A stretch of DNA of 64,000 nucleotides from Bdellovibrionales bacterium. GTDB lineage: Bacteria > Bdellovibrionota > Bdellovibrionia > Bdellovibrionales > Bdellovibrionaceae. The notes beneath the pieces were generated by a model. The model was not told the DNA's origin. It saw only the letters and a program-made list of their open reading frames with translations, and searched no databases. The position numbers were made by a program, and so were the translations under genes. The stretch is taken from assembly GCA_016713585.1 (NCBI GenBank), contig JADJOV010000025.1, positions 124,001-188,000 on the forward strand, read 5' to 3'. Positions 8,909 through 19,413 of this stretch are shown here, one piece after another. The stretch's first letter is position 1. Each line of letters begins with the position of its first letter.

Positions 8909-10171
8909 ATGTCAAAAATTTCAAAAAAAATACTTTCATACCTTCCCAGAACCCTACGTTATGAATTTTTCCGAAGGACCTTAGCTCTTCCGAGAAAACT
9001 ACCCGACGGTCTGGAAATAAAGCTCGCTGAATCCAGAGACGAATACACGCAGGCATTCAAAATTCTTCATGATAGCTACGTCGATGCAGGCTTTATGAAA
9101 AAAGACCCCTCTGGCCTCCGCGTCACGCTTTACCATCTACTTAAATCAACCTCAACCTATGTGGCGGTAGACCGGGGAGAGGTCATAGCAACGATGGCAA
9201 TGGTTCGCGATAGTTCCTTTGGTCTACCCATGGACAAAATTTACGCTTTGGAGGGCTTTCGCAATCGAGGGGAGAGAATTGGTGAAGTCTCTGCCCTTGC
9301 AATTCGTCGGGACTATCGGGGACATGGCGGTGAGCTGCTGTTTTGTCTTATCCGCTTGATGTGGCTGCACACACTCTCTAGCCACCGAATTGACAACTTT
9401 GTGATCGCAGTTAACCCCCAGAAAGCGGACCTGTACCGTTCAATTCTTTATTTTCATGATCTTCCCGGCCACTCTACGGTGGATCAATACTCCTTTGTCC
9501 AAGGAGCTCCTGCTGTTGGACAGTGGATGAACGTCAAGAACTCCTACGAAACCTTCGAGAAAGCCTATGCCGGCAAAGCCCCAGGTCAGAATATTTTTGA
9601 TTTTCTTTTTCGTAACCAAGAAGAGTTTTTGAAACAACAACTAGATTCCCCCTATTTTACTCTCTTTAACCAAACCCTCATCGATGCTCAAATGCGACGG
9701 TATTTTCTAAAAGACCTTTCAAATGTCTGGGAAAAAACCTCCGAACAAGAAAAGCAGAAATTCGCCAATAGTTTTGACTTGAAAAATCCAGAAGATATCT
9801 TCAAAAGCGAGCTTGAATTGACTCCAATCGACCTCACTCGACAGCCTCGGATAGAAGTTGATTGTCCGGTCCGAAAATTCGCAGTCCAACAGATTTCTCA
9901 GATAGCTCAAGTTGGGGTCCTTCAGGATCTTTCGCCGCGGGGGTTTAAGCTTTTGCTGAGACACAAGATACCGCTCGAATTAAACTCAAAGGCGAATCTT
10001 GAAATTGCACTTGGACCAAACCTAAACTCAAAAGTGCAGGCACGCCTCAGCTGGTATCACGAAAACAGAGTCGGCTTTGAAGTTCTTGCGGGCGACTCGT
10101 CTTGGGCCGACCTTTCTATAAATCTCGACAGTGCGGGCGACAGAGGAAAAACCAAGTTCGAAGCTGCCTAG
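8909..10171 (+). CDS. FeeM-like N-acyltransferase with C-terminal PilZ domain
   Basis: 420 residues in two parts. Residues about 30-215 resemble the FeeM / N-acyl amino acid synthase branch of the GNAT fold: a substrate-facing segment (YTQAFKILHDSYVDAGF), a central strand pair (GEVSALAIRRDYRGHGG) with the acyl-CoA loop, then ANP-like packing (VIAVNPQKADLYRSIL). Residues about 310-405 form a PilZ domain, with DLSPRGF matching the Asp-x-Ser-x-x-Gly motif. The arginine motif before it (TRQPRIEV) is shorter than the usual RxxxR, so cyclic-di-GMP binding is possible but uncertain. This suggests lipid or acyl-amino-acid synthesis under second-messenger control. Divergent from an AraC regulator. Confidence 0.75.
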   Translation: MSKISKKILSYLPRTLRYEFFRRTLALPRKLPDGLEIKLAESRDEYTQAFKILHDSYVDAGFMKKDPSGLRVTLYHLLKSTSTYVAVDRGEVIATMAMVRDSSFGLPMDKIYALEGFRNRGERIGEVSALAIRRDYRGHGGELLFCLIRLMWLHTLSSHRIDNFVIAVNPQKADLYRSILYFHDLPGHSTVDQYSFVQGAPAVGQWMNVKNSYETFEKAYAGKAPGQNIFDFLFRNQEEFLKQQLDSPYFTLFNQTLIDAQMRRYFLKDLSNVWEKTSEQEKQKFANSFDLKNPEDIFKSELELTPIDLTRQPRIEVDCPVRKFAVQQISQIAQVGVLQDLSPRGFKLLLRHKIPLELNSKANLEIALGPNLNSKVQARLSWYHENRVGFEVLAGDSSWADLSINLDSAGDRGKTKFEAA

Positions 10172-10237
10172 TCCGATCTAAGACCTCCTTGACTTGTTGG
10201 GTACTCTTTGGCCTGATTGTCTCTTCGGAGAATCCCA

Positions 10238-13200
10238 ATGAAATCAAGAATCGCTATTGCCATTAAGAGAATAACCGTTGAGTTTTTTGGTTCCTTCACT
10301 TACGCACCTCCTGCTTGGATTCAAAAACTAACTACCTATCTGGCGGAGAGTTACCTTGGAAAAAAATGCGCGCTCATTCAGAAATGGCGTCAAGCTCATT
10401 CAGATCAATTTCGACGATTAGGGTTAGGCGTACTCTTTGGATTTCTGGTCTTGGGGGCGACCTGGTATGGATATCAAAAATATCTAGAATCACTTCCTAC
10501 ACCAAACTACGTCAACTATTCAATCCGGAGTCCATTGCCCACAAATCCTGAGATCGGAATCCCAAACCAACTCACTATTGTCTTCGATAAATCAGTGGCC
10601 AAAACATCTGATCTAAACAAGGTTATTGCCCAAGGGGTTAAAATAAAACCGGTCTTAGACGGAGCTTGGCGCTGGGAGACGGACCGCCAGCTCACCTTCA
10701 AGCTTGATCCAAGCAAAAAGCTGGATTGGGCGGTGGGCACAAAATATGAAGTTGTTTTTGAAAAAGACTTCTTCCCAGAACATGTCATCCTTGAAACCTA
10801 TGAAAGCACTTTTTCGACGGCCCCCCTACAAATGCAAGTCACCAAGCAAGAGTTTTATATCGACCCTAGGGATCCGAAAATAAAAAAAATTCTCGTTAAT
10901 TTGCAATTTAATTATCCTGTGAACGCGGAAGACTTCAAAAAACGAGTTGAATTCGAGCTGAAAACTGAGGGTGTTAACCTTTTGAGTTCAAAGGTAGAGT
11001 CTCAAGTCACCTTCAACAAATATTTTACAGAGGCCTACTTACAATCTGCAACGCTTCAGGTGGTGAAAGAAAACCAGAAAATGCTCGTCAAAATCGAAAA
11101 GGGAACCAAACCTCAGGGCGACGGACCAGGATCGGAAGATTATCAAAACATTCAAATCAGTGTTCCAGGCCTTTATGAGGCCTTCAAAATTGGATCCGTA
11201 TCAGCAATTTTTGCTCGAAATGAAAAATTCGAGCCCGAACAAATTCTCGTTGTGCGAACTGCAATACAGACGCGCTCGGAAGATTTGGCTCAGAAACTTA
11301 AACTCTATCTACTGCCAAAGAATAAGCCCGCTCAAGGAACTCGAAATGAAATTAGGAATCACTATTGGTCTTCAGCCTCAGAAGTACGACCAGAAATCCG
11401 AAGTACCCTTCCTGAGGTTAAGTTCGTTCTTGTTCCCTCCGAAACCATTTGGTCAACTATTCACACATTTAAAATTAAAGAGGAGACTCAGCGGTCTCTG
11501 TTAGTTTCAATTGCTCAAGGACTTCAGGGTCTGGGGGACTACGAGCTAAGGGACACTTCCGAGAGTGTCGTTAGATTAGAGAACTTCCCTCAAGAGCTTC
11601 AAATTATGAGTCGTGGAGCCTTGCTCACCCTCTCTGGTGAGCTAAAGATCCCCCCTCTTGGCTAGAAATGTCGAACAAGTTAAATTCAAAATCTCGCGAA
11701 TTCTTCCAGAACAAGTCAACCATCTATTGCCACAATTAAACTCAGAGATCCAAAATCCCCAACTCCCTTACGAATTTGAAAACGATGTCGCTGAAAAGTT
11801 CGAAACCTCAAAAAAACTAAAACTGGAGTCAGCCCAAGCAACTCAGTATTTTTCACTCGATCTTGAGCCCTTCCTAAATAAAACACTCACACCAAGGGGG
11901 ATTTTTTTAGTTGAGGCCGTCGCCACAAATCTCAATGGCATTGAGCTTGGCCCAAGGGACAAAAGACTGATCATGGTGACTGACTTAGGAATATTAGTCA
12001 AAGAAGGGGTTTCGAAAACAAGCGAAGTTTATGTTGAGAATTTCAAAACAGGATTACCTGTCGAAGGCGCTACAGTTGAAGTGATCGGTAGAAATGGAAT
12101 ACCTGTATTGAAGGGCACTTCTGATTCTCTAGGTCATACGTCGTTTCCGGATCTCTCAGATTTTAAAGACGAGAAGGCGGCCATTGCTTTTTCAGTTAAA
12201 AAAGGAATGGACCAAGCCTTCTTGCCCTACAAAAATCATAGACAATATTTGCAATATTCAAGATTTGACGTCGGAGGACTCGTTGATCAAGGAGGTTCCG
12301 ATCAGTTGATGTCCATGGTATTTTCAGATCGAGGGATTTATCGCCCTGGTGAGTCCACCAATATTGGCTTGATTGTCAGACCCAGGGCTGGACATGGAAA
12401 ACTGAAGGCGATTCCACTTCAATGGTCTGTGACAAATTCAAGGGGTCAAGAAATTCTAAAAGAAAATCTTCGTCGATTCGTCAGATCTTAAATCATTAAA
12501 ATTCAATACCGAGGAAACGGCTCCAACTGGAACCTACGATGTCCGTGTGTTTGTTTTGAAGCGGATGCGAAACATTGACTATCCAGAACTTATTGGATCT
12601 TTAAGTGTTAAAGTCGAAGAGTTTCAGCCTGACAGAATGAAGATATCCACACACTTATCCCAAGAAAAAGTGTCGGGATGGATCAAGCCCACAAAAATTA
12701 AATCCTTCGTGGATATGAAAAACCTCTTCGGAACTCCGGCTGAAAATCAACGCGTTCGGGGTGTCATGACCCTGGTTCCTGTTCAGCCATTCTTCAAGGC
12801 CTATAAAGACTTCACCTTTACAAATTTAAACAAACCAGAGGAGCAAGTCCTTTCTGAAACTCTCGACGAACTGACTACAAACGCGCAGGGACATGCTGAG
12901 TTTGATCTGGATCTTTCAAAATATACGGCGAATCTTTTCAGCATGAGATTTGAGGCCGAAGGCTTTGAAAATAAGGGCGGACGTTCGGTTCACGCCACGA
13001 CTTCGGTTCTTGTGTCCCCGCTGGACTACCTTTTGGGGCCAAGCCTGACGGCGATTTACATTACGTCAAAAAGCAAGCAGAGCGAAATCTACAGCTTATT
13101 GCGATTGATCAAGATCTCAAAAAAATCGAGGCCACCGATATTGAGTATCAAATTTTTGAGAAAAAATACGTGTCCGTTTTGACTCAACAGAACGACGGCA

Positions 13201-16200
13201 GTTTCAAATATCAATCAGTTCTGAAGGAAAATCCCGGCGAAATCAAGCCTTTCAAAGTCGCCGCCGTTGGGACCAAATTCAAAGTGGATACATCAAAGGC
13301 GGGGGAATATGGATTGGTTTTTAGAAACAAGGCAAAAATTGAACTGCTTAAGGTCAATTATACTGTCGTTGGTGAGGAAAACCTTTCTAGATCACTCGAA
13401 AAAAATTCTGAGCTTCAATTAGTTCTAAATAAAACTGATTTTCAACCTGGCGAAGAAATTGAGTTGCAGATTAAGGCACCGTATAAGGGTGCCGGATTGA
13501 TCTCGATTGAGCGGGAGGGTGTTTATGCGGTCAAGTGGTTTAAGACCGACGGGTCTTCTGCTCTCGAAAAAATTAAGATTCCAGCCGGACTCGAAGGCAA
13601 TGCCTACGTGAATGTAACTTTCTTGCGAGCAATCGATTCCCCAGAGATTTTTGCCTCTCCACTCAGCTATGCCATCGCTCCGTTTTCGATTTCTCTGGAT
13701 GAAAAACGCACTAAAATTATACTAGAGTCCCCAGAACGGGTCCGGCCCGGGGAGCGCTTGAAGATCACTTACTCCGCAAACAAGAAAACCGATTTAATAT
13801 TATACGGCGTGGACGAGGGAATCCTTCAGGTAGCCAAATATCGTCTACCAGACCCCCTCCAGTATTTCTTTCAGAAGCGAGCCCTTCAGGTGAAGACCTA
13901 TCAGATCCTGGATTTACTTCTCCCTGAGTTTTCACTTGTTCATTCAAGTCAAAGTCCTGGCGGGGATGACGGGACGGGGGCTTTAGGAAAAAACCTAAAT
14001 CCATTTAAGTCTAAACGAGCTAAGCCAGTTGTGTTTTGGAGTGGTGTCGTTCAAGCAGACTTGAAGCCTCAAACATACTCGTTTGAAGTGCCTGATTATT
14101 TCAATGGAAATTTAAAAATAATGGCAGTCGCGGCGAGTGATCTTGGTCTCGGTTCGACTGAGATTGCAAGCGTTGTTCGTGGGGATTTTGTCGTGTCACC
14201 GACGACTCCTGTTTTCGTAGCCCCTCAGGATGAGTTTTTCGTCAGCGTTGGTGTTTCCAATCAGTTAGAGAAGTCCGGAGAAAAGGCTAAAATCAACTTC
14301 GAAGCTACCAGTTCAGGTCATTTTGAAATTCTTGCGGGCCAAAAGCTAAGTCTCGAAATCTCTGAGGGTCACGAGGCCCAGACGACGGTGAGGGTGAAGA
14401 CCCTGGCCAAACTAGGTGAAGGTTTATTGACGTTTAAAGCAAATTTGGGAAAAGCCTCAGGCTCGTCAAAGTCAGAGATCAGCGTTCGACCGGCTTTCCC
14501 ATACTCGCAGAGTCTTTCCGTTGGTTTGCTCGAGAAGCTGCCATTGGAATTTGTAAATCCTCGCGAGGTACACACTGAGCACGCCAAGGCACAGATTACG
14601 GTGTCGCCACTTCCAATGATCATTGGCGTTGGCCTTATGAATTATCTTGATACCTATCCCTATGGTTGCACGGAGCAAGTAGTCAGTCGGGCCATTCCGG
14701 CTTTGATTTTAAGATCCCGCTCGGAGTTCATACCAAACGCTGAAAAACAAAAAGAGTTTTTTACGGCCGCCCTGCAGATCCTGCAAATGCGACAAATGCC
14801 GGACGGAGGCTTTGCTTTATATTCGCCGCAATTTGAAAAATCAAATGCAATGGCCAGTCTCTACGCCCTCCATTACCTTATCGAGGCCCGCGAAAGGAAA
14901 CTCCCTGTTCCAGAGGCCATGCTGCAACATGGACAAAATTTTCTCGAATCTTTTAAGTCATCTCATTCTCCTCACACCCTGGTCGATCATCGTCGCTGGG
15001 CCTATTCGCTCTACCTGCTAGCCCGGCTCGGTGTCGTCAATGGGGCGAGCCTCGGGGAGCTTAAGCGCTCAATTGAAAGCCAGTTCAAGGACCTGTGGAT
15101 GAACGACCCGCTCGCAATTTATCTGGCAGGGATCTACAAACTTTACAAGCAAGACGAAGCTGGCAATCGAATTCTTGCCGCACAAAAAATTGGAACATTT
15201 AAATTCACTGATTGGGATGACTATCTGGATCCCGTCGTTCGAGACAGTTTGTTGATCTATATCACAGCCAAACACTTTCCCAGTCGGCTCAATGAAGTCA
15301 TTGATCCATCCAAACTTAAAAATGTTTTGGAGCCGATATCGCAGGGACAGTATAATACCCACTCAGCGGCCTACCTTCTGCTAGCCTTGGACGCTATGGC
15401 TGAAGTCCCAGATTCGAATCAGGCCCTGGCTGAAATTAAAGTTGAACAGCAGGTCCTCAAAGATCAATGGAAGTCTGTTCCACGTGGGGGCAAACCGAAC
15501 GTCACTTGGCAGTTGGCTGTCAACCATCTGAAAGCTAAAATTGATGGGCCCCAAATGGGAACCCTTTTTTACTCCTATCACCTCTCCGGCTTTGATAAGG
15601 CCGACTTAGCGCAGCCAGTGCAGCAGACTATTGAGGTTTCAAAAGACATTCTTGATTCGTCAGGGGCGTCGATTGATAAGGCAAAGGTCGGGGAAGAATT
15701 TGAAGTGTCGCTGCGGGTGCGTTCTCTCGACGACAAGACTCATACAAATATTGCTATAGTTGATTTGATTCCTGGTGGATTTGAATTGATCTTGGATCCA
15801 GTGAAAAACAAACTCGGCGGGGCCCCCGAAGGCACGGGCGATGGCGCATCGGGCAATGAAGGGGATGATGGACAGCCGTCCAATTCTGACGTCCCGCCAG
15901 AAGATGGCCAAGGTCCTACGGGTGACGAAGTTCAAGATGGTGCTTCACTGCTGGATCCTTGGTTGAGGTGGCTTTCTTTCCCAAATAGTGCCTACGCTGA
16001 AGCCCAAAAGCAATCTGAACGAACGAGGCTCAATCCCTTGGCTGCCGATTTTGTGGACAAACGAGAGGACCGAGTTGTCGTTTACGCAACGATTACTCGT
16101 GAGCTGAGCGAGCTCACTTATCGAATCAAGGCCATCAATCAAGGAACCTTTATGGTACCTCCTGCTTTTGCAGAGGGTATGTACGATCGTTCGAAGAAGT

Positions 16201-16241
16201 ATCAAGGACGCTCTAAGATGATAACAGTGCTTGCTCCGTGA
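10238..16241 (+). CDS. Bacterial alpha-2-macroglobulin (three frameshifts)
   Basis: About 2000 residues once frames are joined: a periplasmic protease trap of the YfhM type. ATG at 10238 follows GGAG; residues about 70-90 form one membrane helix, so it is anchored in the inner membrane rather than by a lipobox. Macroglobulin-type beta domains follow, then the thioester motif Cys-Thr-Glu-Gln at 14667-14678 (in YPYGCTEQVV), an alpha-helical toroid, a Gly/Asp-rich insert (about 15820-15950) and a C-terminal receptor-like domain. The frame breaks near 11652 (C run, one extra), 12466 (A run, one short) and 13038 (G run, one short); each joins with sensible sequence on both sides, so sequence error is likely. 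Followed by pbpC, the usual partner. Confidence 0.9.
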
Positions 16242-16251
16242 GCGCTTCTTG

Positions 16252-18627
16252 ATGAAGCGCTTTCTTTTCAGACGTTTTTTTGTTAGCCGCTCTTCTTGGG
16301 TAATCCCTGTTTCCCTGCTTCTGCTGATTATGGGAAGTTTATATCTAATCCGAAAGTTTGAGCTTTTGTCGCCCCTGAGGTCAGTGACGTTTTCCCAAGA
16401 GGTTCTCGCATCAAAAGGAGAACTTCTTAGAGTCACACTCACGGCAGATGAGAAGTACCGAATTTTTCAGCCTCTTTCAGAAATTCCCATACAAATGCAA
16501 GAGGCCGTTTTGCTCCTTGAAGATCAGTGGTTTTATCATCACCCAGGGGTCAACCCGGTCAGTCTGTTTAGAGCGGCTCTCAGCCTGGGAAGCGAACGCC
16601 CAATCGGAGCCTCGACCATCACTATGCAACTTGTAAGACTCAAGGAAAATCTTTATACAAGAAGTTTCATAGGAAAGGCAAAGCAAGTTTTCTGGTCCTT
16701 TCTCTACGAGCTTCTATATTCAAAAAAACAAATTCTTGAAGCCTACTTGAATCTAGTGCCCTACGGATCAAACATTGAGGGCGTTGGTGCTGCAAGTCTT
16801 GTTTATTTCAAAAAAAATCCAAAGACCCTCGCCCTGGCCGAGGTACTGACTTTAGCCGTCATTCCCCAAAATCCAATCAAACGAAGTCTTAACAAACCTG
16901 ATTTAACAAAAACCACCTTGGCAAAAAGCCTACTGGCGAAACGATGGTTGGTGCTGCATCCCGAAGACCAGCAGGTTTCTATTGAGCTTAATCTTCCAAT
17001 CCTAGCGAAAAGCACCAAAAGTTTGCCCTTTGAGGCCCCTCATTTTGTAAATCAAGTTCTCAGAAAAACTCCTGCAGTTCATAAGATCCATACGACACTA
17101 GATTTTCGAACTCAAAAAAGATTTGAGTCTGTTTTGAAGAAATACGTAGGCACAAAGTCTAGTTATGGTGTCTCGAATGCCGCCGCTCTCTTAGTGGAGA
17201 ACCAGACAGGTCTAACCAAAGCGTGGATCGGTTCAGGGGATTTTTTTTCCAAAGAGATTGAAGGTCAAAATGATGCCATTACAGCGAGACGATCCCCAGG
17301 GTCACTCTTAAAGCCTTTTCTCTATGGTCTTGCGATTGATGAAGGTTTATTGCATCCACAAAGCCTCCTCAAGGATACACCGAGCTACTTTGGCTCCTAT
17401 GATCCAGAGAACTTTGATCGAAATCACAAGGGCCCGCTCTCGGCCACTGAAGCCCTGATTCAGAGTCGCAATGTGCCAGCTGTTTGGGTAGCCTCCCAAC
17501 TAAAACGGAAATCGCTCTATAACCTGTTGCGAGAGGCGCAGGTCGAGCTTTTGCAAAATGAACGATACTATGGATTGGCGATCGCCCTCGGAATCGCCGA
17601 AATGACAATGGAGGATCTTGCTCGTTTGTATACAATGCTAGCACGCCAAGGACGCTTGCTCCCAGACCCTGCACCGACGCAGGTTCTGTCACCGGAAGCT
17701 GCTTATTTGGTTCTTCAAATGCTCACAGAAAATCCACGTGCTGAAAATCTTTTATTGGATCAGACGCTTAAAAATCAGCTATCTATTGCTTGGAAGACCG
17801 GAACCTCCCATGGCTACCGAGATGCGTGGACAGTCGGCATCGTCGGTCCATATACGTTGGTCGTTTGGCTGGGCAATTTCGACAACACATCAAATCCGAA
17901 GCTGATCGGTCGTGAAATTGCGGCACCTTTGTTTTTTAAGCTCTTAGATTCCTTACCACAGACTGAGCTTGCGCAGCCCACCGCGTGGTCAAACAGCTTC
18001 GGCTTGAATCTTAAGAAGGTTCAAGTTTGTTCAATATCTGGCAGTATTCCGAATGAGTTCTGCCCACACCGCAAACCTGTGGATTTTATTCCGGGTGTTT
18101 CTCCAATTAGTGAATGTGACTTGCACCGGCAAGTTGTAATTTCAAAAAAGACCGGGCTAAGACCTTGTCATTCCGAATCCACCACCCACACTTTCGACAA
18201 AACAGATCGTTCGAATGGAGGGGTAACGACGGACGTCTATGAATTTTGGTCCTCTGACATTGTTGAGTTCTTTTCGAAGGTCGGCCTACAGCGGAAGCTC
18301 CCTCCGGCATTTGAAGAGGGTTGTTCAGCTGTTGAAATTCAAAATGAAAATCGCGGTAAATCGCCTCTGATAGTTTCGCCAAAAACAGAAACTGATTATG
18401 TCATTTCGTACCAACGAAGTGGCTTCCAGGACCGCTTTCCACTCAAGGCCATTGCTGATGCGAGCGTACGTCAGTTGACGTGGTTTATTAATCAAAGAAT
18501 AGTCGGACAGTCCGCCCCAGAGGAAACCTTGATGACACATCTGGGACCAGGAAATTTCGAGGTCATGGTTGTTGATGATCAAGGCCGCTCGGCTCAGCGA
18601 GAAATGAGAGTGAAGGTTGTTGAATAG
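16252..18627 (+). CDS. pbpC: Penicillin-binding protein 1C
   Basis: About 790-residue bifunctional peptidoglycan synthase. The start is taken at ATG 16252, ten bases after the macroglobulin stop. A membrane helix lies at about residues 15-35. The glycosyltransferase domain has the catalytic segment EDQWFYHHPGVNP and the GASTITMQLVRL motif. The transpeptidase domain has SPGSLLKPF (active-site Ser-x-x-Lys) and WKTGTSHGYRDAW (the KTG box). The last 90 residues match the PbpC C-terminal domain. PbpC genes commonly follow macroglobulin genes; the pair is thought to repair the wall after protease attack. Confidence 0.95.
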   Translation: MKRFLFRRFFVSRSSWVIPVSLLLLIMGSLYLIRKFELLSPLRSVTFSQEVLASKGELLRVTLTADEKYRIFQPLSEIPIQMQEAVLLLEDQWFYHHPGVNPVSLFRAALSLGSERPIGASTITMQLVRLKENLYTRSFIGKAKQVFWSFLYELLYSKKQILEAYLNLVPYGSNIEGVGAASLVYFKKNPKTLALAEVLTLAVIPQNPIKRSLNKPDLTKTTLAKSLLAKRWLVLHPEDQQVSIELNLPILAKSTKSLPFEAPHFVNQVLRKTPAVHKIHTTLDFRTQKRFESVLKKYVGTKSSYGVSNAAALLVENQTGLTKAWIGSGDFFSKEIEGQNDAITARRSPGSLLKPFLYGLAIDEGLLHPQSLLKDTPSYFGSYDPENFDRNHKGPLSATEALIQSRNVPAVWVASQLKRKSLYNLLREAQVELLQNERYYGLAIALGIAEMTMEDLARLYTMLARQGRLLPDPAPTQVLSPEAAYLVLQMLTENPRAENLLLDQTLKNQLSIAWKTGTSHGYRDAWTVGIVGPYTLVVWLGNFDNTSNPKLIGREIAAPLFFKLLDSLPQTELAQPTAWSNSFGLNLKKVQVCSISGSIPNEFCPHRKPVDFIPGVSPISECDLHRQVVISKKTGLRPCHSESTTHTFDKTDRSNGGVTTDVYEFWSSDIVEFFSKVGLQRKLPPAFEEGCSAVEIQNENRGKSPLIVSPKTETDYVISYQRSGFQDRFPLKAIADASVRQLTWFINQRIVGQSAPEETLMTHLGPGNFEVMVVDDQGRSAQREMRVKVVE

Positions 18628-18679
18628 AAAGAACTTTGAGTGAGAAACAATTGAACGAAAGAAACAAAATGGGAGTTCT

Positions 18680-19375
18680 GTGGAATTTTTTGATGCTGTC
18701 GCTCGACGAAGAAGTGTTCGTGATTACACCGATGAAGTAGTACCAGACGACGTTATCCAAAAGGCCTTTGATGCGGCCATCCTTGCGCCAAATTCATCAA
18801 ACACACAAACGTGGAATTTTTATTGGGTGAAGTCGCCAGGCCCGAAGAAGAAACTTGTTGAGGCCTGCCTCTCGCAATCTGCCGCGCGAAAGGCCAATCA
18901 TTTGATTGTGGTCGCTGCTGATCCGAACCTTTGGCGACGTTCGCAAGGCCCTCTCATCCAATGGGTTCAGTCGGTCAATGCTCCTAAGCAGGTGCAATTA
19001 TATTATTCAAAATTAATTCCGTTTATCTACCGCTGGGGTATTTTTAACTCAATGGCGCCAATCAAATGGCTTGCTACCACAGTGATTGGCCTGTTTCGAC
19101 CAATGGCCCGCGGTCCCTATACTCGCAGAGATGCCCAAGAAGTTGCCATAAAGAGCGCGGCCTTGGCCGCCGAAAACTTTGTTTTAGCAATCGCCGCCCA
19201 GGGCTATGATACCTGTATGATGGAAGGTTTTGATTCGTCGCGAGTCCGTCGCTTACTGAAGATGAAATGTTCGGAACGGGCGGTGATGGTAATCAGCGTT
19301 GGACGCCAGGGCGAAAGAGCCACCTGGGGACCACAGTTTCGCCTTCCAAAAGACCAAGTGGTAAAGATCGTGTGA
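18680..19375 (+). CDS. Nitroreductase-family protein
   Basis: 231 residues with the FMN-dependent nitroreductase fold. The N-terminal motif AVARRRSVRDYTDE gives the phosphate-binding Arg-Arg-Ser-x-Arg, followed by APNSSNTQTWNFYWV. Residues about 160-185 hold the second FMN segment (AALAAENFVLAIAAQGYDTC). The start is GTG at 18680, with GGGAG just upstream. It follows pbpC by 52 bases and may be read with it. The substrate is unknown. The insertion around residues 100-150 (QLYYSKLIPFIYRWG) is longer than in the shortest family members. Confidence 0.85.
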   Translation: MEFFDAVARRRSVRDYTDEVVPDDVIQKAFDAAILAPNSSNTQTWNFYWVKSPGPKKKLVEACLSQSAARKANHLIVVAADPNLWRRSQGPLIQWVQSVNAPKQVQLYYSKLIPFIYRWGIFNSMAPIKWLATTVIGLFRPMARGPYTRRDAQEVAIKSAALAAENFVLAIAAQGYDTCMMEGFDSSRVRRLLKMKCSERAVMVISVGRQGERATWGPQFRLPKDQVVKIV

Positions 19376-19413
19376 TGGGCACGCTTGCGCGTTGATTGGT
19401 ATCTTCTTTCGAT

